Origin: DATFDN01 sp963830565
GTDB taxonomy: Bacteria; Pseudomonadota; Alphaproteobacteria; Acetobacterales; Acetobacteraceae
DNA length: 64,000 bases
Direction of reading: 5' to 3'
Assembly (NCBI GenBank): GCA_963830565.1
Contig: CAWHMO010000003.1
Location: 212,674 to 276,673 of the forward strand
The notes under the pieces: generated by a model
Database searches by the model: none
What the model saw: the letters and a program-made list of their open reading frames with translations, nothing else
Told to the model about the DNA's origin: nothing
Position numbers and translations under genes: made by a program
In this document: piece after piece, positions 8,785 through 17,401 of the stretch
How the letters are laid out: each line of letters starts with the position of its first letter
Numbering within the stretch: position 1 is the stretch's first letter

Positions 8785-9829
8785 TCAGTCGTCCAGCCGA
8801 TAGAAGCGTGTCGCGGTGCCGCTGAACAGCGCCGCCCTCTCGCCCTCCGAGGCGCCTGCGGCGAGGCGCTTGAACGCGTTCCAGCATACCGCGTGGCTGT
8901 ATGAGCCCTTGTCCACCGGGAAGTTGCTCTCGAACATGCAGCGCGCCGCGCCGAACGCCTCGATGCAGGTCTCGACGTAGGGGCGCCAGAGGGCGACCAG
9001 TTCCTCCGAGGAGGGCGGGTCCTGCCTCTCCTCGAAGCCAAAGCCGTTGATGCGCATTCCGAGGCCGCCCAGCTTGACATGCACGTTCGGGCACCCCGCC
9101 AGCTCGCTGATCGCGGTGCGCCAGACGGCGAACACCTCGCGCGCGCTGGCCCGCGTAGCGGCCGATCCCGAGCGGCCCGCCGACATGATCCAGCACGATC
9201 GGGGCGTCGGGGAAGGCGCGGGCGAGCGCGGTCAGCTCGGGAATCTGCGGATGGTAGAGCCACGCATCGAAGCTCAGCCCGGAGTGGGCGAGCGTCGCGA
9301 ATCCCTCGCGGAAGCGCGCATCCGCCATCAGATGCGCCGGCATTGGGTAGCCGGGGTTGAGCATGACCGGATCCGCGTCATGGGCGGTGATGTGGCGGAT
9401 GCCGCGGAACCGCCCGCCTCCGGCGCGCTGGTGCGCATCCAGCACCACGACCACGCCCGCGCCGAGGCGCAGGTCGGCGTGCCCGACGATCCCCCGGCAG
9501 ATGCGCGCCGCGCCGTAGCGACCGGACGCGCTCATCGCGGCGACACCGTTGACGAACTCGGTCTCGCCGACCGGGCGCATCTCCTCCGGCCCGCCGGCGC
9601 GGTGGAAGGCGCGGCACTGTACGAACACGGTGGCGGCGATGCTGTGCCCGGCGCCGAGATCGGCCAGCAGATCGGGAAGCATGTAGCGCCAGTCGGGCCG
9701 ATCCCACAGATGGTGGTGCGGATCGACGATCGGCAGCGCCGGGTCGAGCGCCGGCTCCTGCCTTCGGGCCAGCCAGTCCTCGCGCACCGGCAGGTAATGG
9801 CTGGTTGCTTGCGCGGCTTGAGCGTTCAT
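8785..9829 (-). pseudogene. Amidohydrolase family (lactonase-like TIM barrel), frameshifted
   Basis: The N-terminal 230 residues start at the ATG at 9829 and show the metal motif DPHHHLWD, then HADLRLG and LDHVGGPLG. The C-terminal part (HVKLGGLGM, CMFESNFPVDKGS, FYRLDD) lies in another frame. The switch is in a CG repeat at 9138-9147; restoring two bases gives one 348-residue protein. This group includes L-fucono-, L-rhamnono- and 2-pyrone-4,6-dicarboxylate lactonases, which hydrolyse lactones in the cytoplasm. Its place upstream of an SDR suggests a sugar dehydrogenase-lactonase pair. The repeat context makes slippage or a read error equally likely. Confidence 0.8.
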
Positions 9830-9938
9830 CGGCGTCCTCCCTGCCGCTCAGAGGAGCCGATCGAGGGCGCCCTGTCCACGGGGCAACCGATCACCGGGGT
9901 GGACGTTCCCGCTCCGAACTCTCTCTGGCGAGACTGCC

Positions 9939-10254
9939 ATGCGCACTCCCTGGCGCCTCGTGATCCTCCTGGGGCTGGCGGCCGGCCTCGGCGGCTGCGT
10001 CTATGCGGCGCCGCCTCCGTATGCGGCGGCCTACGATCCATACGATCCCAGCCAGCGTACAGGCTGGGGGCGCGTTGATCGGCGCCGGCGCGGGAGCGGC
10101 GCTGGGCGGGCTCGCCGGCGGCGGCCAGGGCGCGGCAATCGGCGCGCTGGCGGGCGGCGCCTTGGGCGCGGTCGCCGGCGCCAGTGGCGGACCGGACACG
10201 CCGCCCGGCTACTATAGCCAAGGCTACAGCCAAGGCTACGGGTACGGCTACTGA
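9939..10254 (+). pseudogene. Glycine-zipper lipoprotein, frameshifted
   Basis: The first frame begins at the ATG at 9939 with a lipoprotein signal (VILLGLAAGLGGC, lipobox LGGC), so the mature protein would be an outer-membrane lipoprotein. The remainder, in a +1 frame, is a textbook glycine-zipper segment (ALIGAGAGAALGGLAGG) and a Tyr/Gly-rich tail (GYYSQGYSQGYGYGY). The frames join in a five-G run at 10069-10073; removing one G gives a continuous protein of 104 residues. The function is not known; glycine-zipper lipoproteins of this type are small envelope proteins. The homopolymer makes a sequencing indel the first suspicion. Confidence 0.75.
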
Positions 10255-10390
10255 CCACGGGGGCGTCGCCGTTCCGCTACACTCTGGCGTCATCGCGTCG
10301 AAATCACGGCGGCGGGCACCGGCGGCTACGGAACGACTTCAAGGGCGCGACGTTCGAAGGGAATTGCTCAATAGCCCGGAGGATCAATCA

Positions 10391-10795
10391 ATGGGTCTCA
10401 AATACCTGCCGATCGCCGCACTGGCGACAACGCTCCTGGTGGGCCCCGGCCTTGCCCTGGCTCAGACCACCGGCGGCACGACCGACACGACCGCGGCCCC
10501 GGGCACGGCTACGACCACGGGTACGACCCCGGCGAACCCGGTTCCCGCGCCGACCCCCAATCCGAGCGCTACGCCCGGCTCGCCGGCGGCCCCCACCGCC
10601 TCGACCGTGGCTGCCAGCGGCGGAACTAACGGGAATGGAACTGCTGCGAACAACAACGGCGGCGGCGGGGCCTGGGGCTGGATCGGTCTGATCGGTCTGT
10701 TCGGCCTGGCCGGCCTGCGCCCGCGGCGGGCAGCGCCGTTGTCGACCACAACGGTCGGCACCACAGGGGTCGGACCAGGAACCGGCCGGCTGTAG
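10391..10795 (+). CDS. Exported WGxxGxxG-type C-terminal anchor protein
   Basis: The protein has 134 residues, with GGAGG nine bases before the ATG at 10391. A signal peptide (MGLKYLPIAALATTLLVGPG) ends near LALAQ. The middle is a low-complexity Thr/Pro/Ala spacer. The C-terminus has the small glycine-patterned membrane segment WGWIGLIGLFGLAGL followed by the basic RPRR, which matches the WGxxGxxG small-protein pattern, a sorting-like anchor. A further 24-residue Thr/Gly tail follows, which is unusual because these anchors normally end at the basic residues. The role is unknown; a cell-surface or stress-induced small protein is possible. Confidence 0.75.
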   Translation: MGLKYLPIAALATTLLVGPGLALAQTTGGTTDTTAAPGTATTTGTTPANPVPAPTPNPSATPGSPAAPTASTVAASGGTNGNGTAANNNGGGGAWGWIGLIGLFGLAGLRPRRAAPLSTTTVGTTGVGPGTGRL

Positions 10796-10809
10796 CCGAA
10801 GTCCGGCCT

Positions 10810-10848
10810 GCCGCCTGCTTGGAGCATCGGATGCTCCGGTCAGGCGGC
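10810..10848. terminator. Nested hairpin after the WGxxGxxG gene
   Basis: The outer arms GCCGCCTG/CAGGCGGC enclose an inner palindrome GGAGCATC/GATGCTCC. It lies 15 bases after the stop at 10795. There is no T-run, so it is a candidate terminator by structure and place only. Confidence 0.5.
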
Positions 10849-11200
10849 GCGACCTACGAAGAAGCTGATGGTGCTGCCGTCCTTGAGGCAGACGGTCGTG
10901 TTGCCGCGAGCGCGCAAGCCACGGCCGTGGCGACAGCCTGAGAGCCAGCCGCCCCGTACAGCGGGTCGTAGCCGGTCAGCGCCAGGATGTCCCGCCACTG
11001 CGCGCCACGGGCGACGGCGTGGCCCGCCGCCCTCACCGACCCCAAGGTTCTCAGACGATGCGAGGAGGAGTGTTTGATTGAGTTAAGCGCCCCGTCATGA
11101 CAGGTGTTCGGGGAGTGCTTCTTGCCGTTGCGGCATGATATAGACAACGCAGAGAGGTGCTCGGTCCGGGCGAGCGGGCGGGCACCTCCCATTCTCCGCC
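10849..11200. other. Intergenic stretch with a possible minus-strand gene remnant
   Basis: No convincing gene lies here. Reading the minus strand from about 11050 to 10840, two frames carry protein-like text (GAQWRDILALTGYDPLYGAA, then NTTVCLKDGSTISFFVGRAA before a TGA at 10840-10842). The last part resembles the terminal strand of RTX-like or beta-helix proteins such as the one at 188-1816. It needs one frameshift and has no start. Between 11051 and 11200 nothing is visible. Confidence 0.3.
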
Positions 11201-12394
11201 TCACCCATCCCGCGCCCCCGCCGTGCGGTCCCGGAATCCCTCCGGCACCGCCCGGCCGACATCGGTGTAGGCGCGCTTCACCGCCTCCACCGCCGGGCCG
11301 AACACGGCCTGCCGGTTCTCCAGCGCCCACCGGTTCGACTGGCGCGGCATTTCCAGCGATCCCTGGAAACGCGGCATGACATAGCGCGCGAACAGCTCGT
11401 AGCTGCGCAGCGTCTGCTCGCGGTTGGCCCATTCATGGGCGCGGAACAGCACGCCGCCGAAGCCGCCCTGGCTCAGCTCGATCAGCCGCTCGATCCCCTT
11501 GGTGACCGTCTCCGGCGAGCCCACCAGCGTCGTGCCCATCTTCACGCCCTGGCGCAGCGGGTCATCGGACCGGCCCGGCGGGCGGCCCAGCGTGTCCTCG
11601 AAATAGGTGACGGTCTCGACCCGCTCGCCCGCCGCCACCTCGCGGAGCGCCTGCTCGTCGTCCTCGGCAAGGTGCGCGTTGACAACCAGGCGCCATTTGC
11701 GCCGGTCCGCCGTCCTGCCCGCCTGCGCCGCCGCGTCCTCGGCAATCTTCCATTGCTCGGCCAGCGCCTCCGGCCCGCCGGGCAGGCCGGCGCCGATCGA
11801 CAGCACGCCGATGCCGTGCCGGCCCGCCGCGATCATGCCGAACGGGGTGATGGTGCTCGCCACCGCGATCTCGAACAGCGGGTCGGAATAGGGCGCGAGG
11901 TGCAGCCTGGCGTCGCGTAGCTCGAACCAGTCGGTCTTCATCGTCACTGGCGCGTCGCAGGCCAGCAGTCGCATGATCGCGTCCAGCGCCTCCATCATGC
12001 GCGGGCGCTGCGTCACCGCATCGATCCCCAGCATGTGCGCGTCCGATGTGAGCGCCCCCGGCCCGCACCCCAGCATGGCCCGCCCGCGCGTCATGTGGTC
12101 GAGCTGCACGAAACGCTGCGCCACCAGCAGCGGGTGGTGATAGGGCAGGCTGGTCACGCCGGAGCCGAGCTTGATGTGCTTGGTGCGCTCGGCGGCGGCG
12201 GCGATCACCAGCTCGGGCGAGGCGATCAGCTCCCACCCCGCCGAATGGTGCTCCCCGATCCAGGCCTCGTCATAGCCGAGCCAGTCGAGCCACTCGATCA
12301 GCTCCATGTCGCGCCCCAGCGCCAGCGTGGGATTCTCGCCGACGCGATGGAAGGGGGCGAGGAAGATGCCGAACTTGAGGCCGCGATGCGACAT
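11201..12394 (-). CDS. LLM class flavin-dependent monooxygenase (limonene monooxygenase-like)
   Basis: The protein has 397 residues from the ATG at 12394 (MSHRGLKFGIFLAPF); the frame extends further upstream without homology. The bacterial luciferase-like TIM barrel is clear: WIGEHHSAGWE, LGSGVTSLPYHHP and the flavin-contact region RAMLGCGPGALTSDA, then VGSPETVTKGIERL. These enzymes use FMNH2 supplied by a separate reductase to oxygenate alkanes, terpenes or sulfonates. No reductase lies next to it. It is divergent from the SDR at 12497 across about 100 bases, which must hold promoters for both. Confidence 0.88.
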   Translation of the reverse strand: MSHRGLKFGIFLAPFHRVGENPTLALGRDMELIEWLDWLGYDEAWIGEHHSAGWELIASPELVIAAAAERTKHIKLGSGVTSLPYHHPLLVAQRFVQLDHMTRGRAMLGCGPGALTSDAHMLGIDAVTQRPRMMEALDAIMRLLACDAPVTMKTDWFELRDARLHLAPYSDPLFEIAVASTITPFGMIAAGRHGIGVLSIGAGLPGGPEALAEQWKIAEDAAAQAGRTADRRKWRLVVNAHLAEDDEQALREVAAGERVETVTYFEDTLGRPPGRSDDPLRQGVKMGTTLVGSPETVTKGIERLIELSQGGFGGVLFRAHEWANREQTLRSYELFARYVMPRFQGSLEMPRQSNRWALENRQAVFGPAVEAVKRAYTDVGRAVPEGFRDRTAGARDG

Positions 12395-12496
12395 GGGTGG
12401 AAGGCTCCCTGTTGATGACACCATCCTGCGCCTGCGACCGCCGGTGGCCAAGCCGCCCCGGTCGTGGCACCCTGGTGCGGAAGGCGGAGGGACAAC

Positions 12497-13249
12497 ATGC
12501 GGCTCGCGGGAAAGGTGGCCCTGATTACAGGCGCGGCGGCCGGCATGGGGGCGGCGACGGCGCGGCGCTTCGCGCGCGAGGGCGCACAGGTGGTCCTCGT
12601 CGACGTGCTGGACAACGAAGGGCATCAGGTGGCCAATTCCGTCACGGGCGCTGGCGGCACCGCCTTCTTTCAGCACCTGGACGTCACCGACGAGGCCGGC
12701 TGGCAGGCGGCGGTCGAGGCGACGGCCTCGCGCTTCGGCGGGCTGGACATTCTGGTGAACAACGCCGGGATCAGCGGCAGCGCCTATGCCGACGTGCTGG
12801 AGACACCCGCCTGGCACAAGGTGATGGCTGTGAACGCGACCGGCGTGTTCCTCGGCATGAAGTTCGCCGTCCCAGCGATGCGCGCGCGCGGCGGCGGGTC
12901 GATCGTCAACTTGTCATCGATCTCGGGTTTCGTCGGTCAGGACCGCATCCATCTCAGCTACAATGCCTCGAAGGGCGCAGTGCGCATTATGACCAAGTCG
13001 GCCGCGGTGCAGTTCGGCCGCGACAGGATCCGCGTCAACAGCGTCCACCCCGGCTGGATGCCGCCGATGCGCACCTCCGGAGCCACCGCCGACCCGGCGC
13101 TGCGGGCGGAGATGATGAAGCGCATCCCGCTCGGCCGGCCGGGCGAAATCGACGAGGTGGCGAACGCGGTGCTGTTCCTCGCCTCCGACGAGGCATCCTA
13201 TATCACCGGCACCGAATTGGTGGTGGATGGCGGTTTCCTGGCGGAGTGA
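12497..13249 (+). CDS. SDR family oxidoreductase
   Basis: The protein has 250 residues, with a GGAGGG ribosome site upstream of the ATG at 12497. The classical SDR motifs are all present: ITGAAAGMGAAT (cofactor), DVLDNEG (Asp at the end of beta-2, favouring NAD), LVNNAGISG, catalytic Ser in LSSISGF, and YNASKGAV with the Tyr and Lys. The C-terminal ITGTELVVDGG is also typical. It is followed 13 bases later by a dioxygenase gene and probably forms an operon with it. Substrate unknown; cyclohexanol- or 3-oxoacyl-type chemistry is common in this subgroup. Confidence 0.9.
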   Translation: MRLAGKVALITGAAAGMGAATARRFAREGAQVVLVDVLDNEGHQVANSVTGAGGTAFFQHLDVTDEAGWQAAVEATASRFGGLDILVNNAGISGSAYADVLETPAWHKVMAVNATGVFLGMKFAVPAMRARGGGSIVNLSSISGFVGQDRIHLSYNASKGAVRIMTKSAAVQFGRDRIRVNSVHPGWMPPMRTSGATADPALRAEMMKRIPLGRPGEIDEVANAVLFLASDEASYITGTELVVDGGFLAE

Positions 13250-13262
13250 AAGGACCGAGACG

Positions 13263-14063
13263 ATGAAGCTCAACAACCAGCAAGTGCGGCAGTTCGAGAC
13301 CGAGGGATGGCTGTTCCTGCCCGAGGCGTTCTCCCCCGAGGAGGTCGCCTTGCTGCATCACGAGGCGGAGGGGATCTATCGGGAGAACCGGCCGGAGATC
13401 TGGCGCGAGAAGTCGGGCGCCCCGCGCACCGCCTTCGCCGCGCACACCTACAACGAGGCGTTCCGCCTGCTGGGCGCGCATCCGCGCCTGATCGAGCCCG
13501 TGGAGCAGCTCTTTGGCGAGCAGCTCTACATGCACCAGTTCAAGATCAACGCGAAGTCGGCCTTCGACGGCGAGGTCTGGCAGTGGCACCAGGACTACGG
13601 CACCTGGCAGCGCGACGACGGAATGCCGGAGGCCCGCGCGATGAACATCGCGGTGTTCCTCGACGAGGTAATGCCGATCAACGGCCCGCTGATGCTGGTC
13701 CCACGCAGCCACACGCACGGCACGCTGGCGGCGGGCCACGACACCAGCACGACGTCCTATCCGCTGTGGACCTTGGACAACGACGCGGTGAAGCGCCTGG
13801 TGGACGAGGGCGGCATCGTCACGCCCACCGGCAAGCCGGGCGGCGTGCTGATGTTCCATGGCAACCTGGTGCATGGCTCCGCCGGCAACATCACGCCCTA
13901 TCCGCGCAAGATCGTCTATCTGACCTTGAACGCGGTCTCTAATTACATCCGCAAGCCGACCCGCCCGGAGTGGATCGCGCATCGCGATTTCACGCCGATC
14001 GAGCCGGTGGCGGACGACGCGCTGCTCCGTTACGCACGGAGCTTCCGGCAGGCGGCCGAGTAG
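13263..14063 (+). CDS. Phytanoyl-CoA dioxygenase (PhyH) family, EctD-like
   Basis: The protein has 266 residues. This Fe(II)/2-oxoglutarate dioxygenase carries the iron triad as WHQDYG (His, Asp) and a late His in FHGNLVHGS, plus an Arg in the PRKIVYLTLN strand for 2-oxoglutarate. The stretch DYGTWQRDDGMPEARAMN strongly recalls ectoine hydroxylase relatives, which hydroxylate small compatible solutes. No ectABC genes are in the window, so ectoine as substrate is unproved. The gene lies directly behind the SDR, suggesting sequential hydroxylation and oxidation of the same compound, and ends just before a large REP-like repeat. Confidence 0.88.
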   Translation: MKLNNQQVRQFETEGWLFLPEAFSPEEVALLHHEAEGIYRENRPEIWREKSGAPRTAFAAHTYNEAFRLLGAHPRLIEPVEQLFGEQLYMHQFKINAKSAFDGEVWQWHQDYGTWQRDDGMPEARAMNIAVFLDEVMPINGPLMLVPRSHTHGTLAAGHDTSTTSYPLWTLDNDAVKRLVDEGGIVTPTGKPGGVLMFHGNLVHGSAGNITPYPRKIVYLTLNAVSNYIRKPTRPEWIAHRDFTPIEPVADDALLRYARSFRQAAE

Positions 14064-14191
14064 CCCTCACCCGCCGCGCTTCACGCGGCGACCTCTCCCG
14101 CAAGCGGGAGAGGGAAAGTGGGGGCGCGCATTACTTTCCCTCTCCCGCGTGAGCGGGAGAGGGTGCCGAGCGGCAGCGAGGCGGGTAAGGG
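14064..14191. repeat. Compound REP-like palindromic repeat between convergent genes
   Basis: Two strong hairpins lie here, with stems 14092-14101/14104-14113 (CCTCTCCCGC) and 14138-14148/14153-14163 (CCCTCTCCCGC). They are flanked by outer arms CCCTCACCCGCC at 14064 and GGCGGGTAAGGG at 14080-14091 of the second copy (14180-14191). It fills the whole gap between two convergent genes and may act as a two-way terminator. It is a member of the GGGAGAGGG repeat family seen at 2867 and 7139. Confidence 0.8.
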
Positions 14192-15313
14192 TCACACCCC
14201 CAGCAGTTCGGTAATTCGCGCCGTCGCCTTGAGGCCACTGCCGGTGAGCACCAGCACGGTCGTCTGCCCCGGCGCGATCGTTCCTGCCGCGAGCAGCTTG
14301 GCGAATGCCGCCACTCCTTGCGCCGCCGTCGGCTCGACGTACAGGCCGATGCGCGCGAGATCGAGCGTCGCCTGCGCGATCTCGGCCTCCGACAGCATGA
14401 CCGCCCCGCCCCGACTGATGCGCAGCGCGCCGAGCACCTCATCGAGCCGGACCGGATGGGCGATCGCGGTGCCTTCGGCGATGGTCGGCGCGATCTCCGT
14501 GGCCACCGGTCCCCCGGCCAGGAACGCGGCCGCGATCGGCGCGCAGTGCGCCGGCTGCGCGGCGAACAGGCGCGGCACCGTCTCGATCTCGCCGACGCGC
14601 AGCAGCTCGGAAAAGCCGATCTCGCAGCCCAGCACGTTCGACCCGGCGCCGCACGGCACGATGACGTTGTCGGGGGCGCGAAAGCCCAATTCCTCCCACA
14701 GCTCGTAGGCGAGCGTCTTGGTGCCGTGCAGGAAGAACGGATGCCAGTTATGGCTGGCGTAGAAGATATCCGCCGCGCGGCGCATGGCCGCATCCGCCGT
14801 GTCCTGGCGCGTGCCGGGCACCAGTTCCAGCGTCGCGCCATGCGCGCGCATCTGCACCAGCTTGGCGGGGCTGGTCGAGGCCGGCGCCATGATCGTGGCA
14901 TCGAGCCCGCCCGCGGCGGCGTAGGCGGCAACGGCCGCGCCGCCATTGCCCGAGCTGTCCTCCAGCACCGCGCGCACGCCCTGGGCGCGCAGCAACGACA
15001 GCATCACGCTGGCGCCGCGGTCCTTGAAGCTGCCCGTAGGGTTCATCCACTCGCATTTCAGCAGCGCAGGAGCGCCGTGCAGCGTCCGGGTCAGGAGCGG
15101 CGTGCCGCCTTCGCCAAGGCTGATCGGCTCCGCGTCCGCGAAAGGCAGCGCCGCGCGATAACGCCAAAGCCCACGCATCGCCGTGTCGATTCCCGACCGG
15201 GATAGGCCGGGCAGAGGGGTGAGCAGCAGTGGCGCCCGGTCCGGCCCGCACCAGCGCGGCGGGTCCAGCTTGAAAGTCTGTCCGCTGCGCGGGTCGAGAT
15301 AGGCCAAGGTCAT
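14192..15313 (-). CDS. Threonine synthase-like PLP-dependent enzyme
   Basis: The protein has 373 residues. The fold-type II PLP motif NPTGSFKDRG supplies the Schiff-base Lys; SSGNGGAAVAAYAA (phosphate cradle) and PCGAGSNVLG follow in the normal order. LGEGGTPLL near residue 70 is the usual opening of ThrC-like enzymes. Canonical threonine synthase converts O-phosphohomoserine to threonine in the cytosol. This shorter ThrC-like branch could also act on other hydroxy-amino acids, so the gene name is withheld. It overlaps the upstream cation exporter gene by four bases (ATGA), so the two are translationally coupled. Confidence 0.85.
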   Translation of the reverse strand: MTLAYLDPRSGQTFKLDPPRWCGPDRAPLLLTPLPGLSRSGIDTAMRGLWRYRAALPFADAEPISLGEGGTPLLTRTLHGAPALLKCEWMNPTGSFKDRGASVMLSLLRAQGVRAVLEDSSGNGGAAVAAYAAAGGLDATIMAPASTSPAKLVQMRAHGATLELVPGTRQDTADAAMRRAADIFYASHNWHPFFLHGTKTLAYELWEELGFRAPDNVIVPCGAGSNVLGCEIGFSELLRVGEIETVPRLFAAQPAHCAPIAAAFLAGGPVATEIAPTIAEGTAIAHPVRLDEVLGALRISRGGAVMLSEAEIAQATLDLARIGLYVEPTAAQGVAAFAKLLAAGTIAPGQTTVLVLTGSGLKATARITELLGV

Positions 15314-16239
15314 GTCGAGCCGCCGCTCAGGCTCTGCGCCTCAATGAAGACGCGGGTGATCTCCTCGTGGGACTCCTTGAGGCGGCGCTCGAGGCTGGAG
15401 ACCGCTTCCTCGACCTCGCCCGCGCTGAGCCCGTCGTCGAAATCCAGGCTCAGCGTGACCAGCACCGAGTCCGGGCCGACCTGCAAAGTCGCCAGTTCGC
15501 CCAATCTGCGCACGCCGCGCTGCATCTCGGCCGCCTCGGCGACGCTGCGCCGCAATTCCGGCAGGGCGGACTCGCCGGTCAGCAGGCCGTGGCACTCGCG
15601 CGCCAGCAGCAGGCCCGTGGTCAGCAGGATCACCGCGATCACGATGGAGCCGATCCCGTCCCAGACCGGATTGCCGAGCAGTTCGCCCAGGCCGATCCCG
15701 AGCGCGGCGGCGGCCAGGCCGAGCAGCGCCGCGCTGTCCTCGAACACCACCGCGAACACGCTCGGGTCCTTGCTGCGGCTGATCGCCCGCAGCCAGCCGC
15801 GACCGCGGCGGCTGCGGTTCAGGGCGCGCACGCTGATCACCCACGACGTACCCTCGGCCAGCGCAGCGACCCCGAGCACGAGATAGCTGATCCAGGGATT
15901 ATCCACCGGTTCGGGATGACTGATCCCGCGAATGCCCTCCAGCAGCGAGGCCCCCGCGCCCAGGCCGAAGATCATCACCGCCATCAGGAAGGCCCAGAAA
16001 TACACCTCCATCCCGTAGCCGAACGGATGCGCCTCGTCGGCTGGCCGGCGTCCCCGGTGCAGCCCGACCATTAGCAGCACCTCGTTGCCGCAATCGACGC
16101 AGGAATGGATCGCCTCGCTCAGCATCGCCGCGCTGCCGGTGAACAGCGCAGCAGCGAACTTGGCGACCGCGATGACAATGTTCGCGCTCAGCGCGGCGAC
16201 CACGACCAGGGTAGATTCCTTCTGGGCCATGCGACGCAA
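15310..16239 (-). CDS. Cation diffusion facilitator (CDF) family metal exporter
   Basis: The protein has 309 residues. Membrane helices are at about 10-32, 80-105, 120-140 and 170-210. CDF metal-site motifs are visible: SEAIHSCVDCGNE in TM2 and VFEDSAALLG in TM5, with HPFGYGMEVYFW between. The C-terminal cytoplasmic domain (LVTLSLDFDDGLS) has the usual ferredoxin-like pattern. CDF proteins export Zn, Co, Fe or Mn in exchange for protons. In TM2 the sequence carries His-Ser-Cys-Val-Asp-Cys rather than plain DxxxD, so the metal preference is uncertain. The start could also be the fourth codon (ATG at 16230). Confidence 0.85.
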   Translation of the reverse strand: MRRMAQKESTLVVVAALSANIVIAVAKFAAALFTGSAAMLSEAIHSCVDCGNEVLLMVGLHRGRRPADEAHPFGYGMEVYFWAFLMAVMIFGLGAGASLLEGIRGISHPEPVDNPWISYLVLGVAALAEGTSWVISVRALNRSRRGRGWLRAISRSKDPSVFAVVFEDSAALLGLAAAALGIGLGELLGNPVWDGIGSIVIAVILLTTGLLLARECHGLLTGESALPELRRSVAEAAEMQRGVRRLGELATLQVGPDSVLVTLSLDFDDGLSAGEVEEAVSSLERRLKESHEEITRVFIEAQSLSGGST

Positions 16240-16353
16240 ACGCGGCAGTTGGCGGGTCCGTTCGGGCGTCTGGACGTTTTGGCTTCCGGCAACGGCGGTC
16301 GAGGTGCTAAGGGCGGCACCCTAATAGTTCTACTTTCGCCACGGAATTCCGCC

Positions 16354-17388
16354 ATGACCGTCGCTGTGAAAGCGCTGACCCGAGACAGCGCGCCGGCCTG
16401 GGATGCATTCGTCAAGGCGCGGCCGGACGGCACGTTCTTCCACCTCGCGGCGTGGCAGCGGGTCATCGAGGCCGCGTTCAGGCACCGGACCCATTACGTC
16501 TTTACCGAACGCGACGGCGCGATCACCGGCGTCCTGCCGTTGGCACACGTGCGCACGAGGCTGTTCGGCAGCACCCTGGCCTCGGTGCCGTTCTGCGTCT
16601 ATGGCGGCCCGCTCGCCGCCGATGCCGACAGTGCGGCGGCCCTCGATGCCCATGCCGTCGCCCTGATGCGCGAGACCCGCGCCTCGGCGGTCGAGTTCCG
16701 CTTCCGCGATGGCGGCGAGCGTTCGGGCTGGGTGTCGCGTCCCGCCTTGTACGAGACGTTCAGGCGTTCGATCGAGGCCGATCCCGAGCGCAACATGAAG
16801 GCGATCCCGCGCAAGCAGCGGGCGATGGTGCGCAGGGGAATGCAGAACGGCCTCACCTCGACCTCCGGGCGGGACGTGCAATTGCTGCACCACGTCTATG
16901 CGCGGAGCGTGCGCAATCTCGGAACACCGGTATTCTCCCGACGCTACTTCGAGATCCTCGCCGAGATCTTCCACGATAGCTGCGACGTGGTGACGGTGAT
17001 GGACCGCGAGGCGCCGATCGCCGCGGTGCTGAACTTCTACTATCAGGGCGAGGTGCTGCCGTACTACGGCGGCGGCACCGAGGCCGCGCGCCAGCGCGCC
17101 GGCAACGACTTCATGTACTGGGAGGTGATGCGCCGGGCGGCCGAGCGGGGCTGCCGCCTGTTCGATTTCGGCCGCAGCAAGATCGGCACCGGCGCCCACG
17201 CCTTCAAGCGCAATTGGGGCTTCGAGCCGGCGCCGCTCGATTACCGCTACAAGCTCCGGCCAGGCGCGGACATCCCCGACCACAACCCGCTCAACCCGAA
17301 GTTCCGGCTGTTCGTGGAAGGGTGGAAGCGGTTGCCGCTGCCAGTCGCCAACGCGGTCGGGCCGTGGATCGTCCGCGGGCTGGGGTAG
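16354..17388 (+). CDS. FemAB family protein of the XrtA/PEP-CTERM system
   Basis: The protein has 344 residues from the ATG at 16354. It is a GNAT-fold FemAB-like protein: the N-terminal AWDAFVKARPDGTFFHLAAW and the C-terminal GCRLFDFGRSKIGTGAHAFK followed by NWGFEP match, from memory, the family found beside exosortase and exopolysaccharide loci. Its job is thought to be peptidoglycan- or polysaccharide-linked aminoacyl transfer in the cytoplasm, but this is not proved. It supports an active PEP-CTERM system together with the substrate at 7187. The gene is divergent from the CDF gene. No good ribosome site is visible. Confidence 0.85.
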   Translation: MTVAVKALTRDSAPAWDAFVKARPDGTFFHLAAWQRVIEAAFRHRTHYVFTERDGAITGVLPLAHVRTRLFGSTLASVPFCVYGGPLAADADSAAALDAHAVALMRETRASAVEFRFRDGGERSGWVSRPALYETFRRSIEADPERNMKAIPRKQRAMVRRGMQNGLTSTSGRDVQLLHHVYARSVRNLGTPVFSRRYFEILAEIFHDSCDVVTVMDREAPIAAVLNFYYQGEVLPYYGGGTEAARQRAGNDFMYWEVMRRAAERGCRLFDFGRSKIGTGAHAFKRNWGFEPAPLDYRYKLRPGADIPDHNPLNPKFRLFVEGWKRLPLPVANAVGPWIVRGLG

Positions 17389-17401
17389 TCAGCGGTGTTG
17401 G

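Noticed and set aside
10201..10260. Short tandem repeat AGCCAAGGCTAC as a CRISPR or regulatory repeat
   Set aside because: It lies in the lipoprotein coding region and encodes the YSQGYSQGY tail.
14318..15205. Plus-strand frame opposite the threonine synthase-like gene
   Set aside because: The minus-strand enzyme has complete PLP motifs; the plus frame has none.
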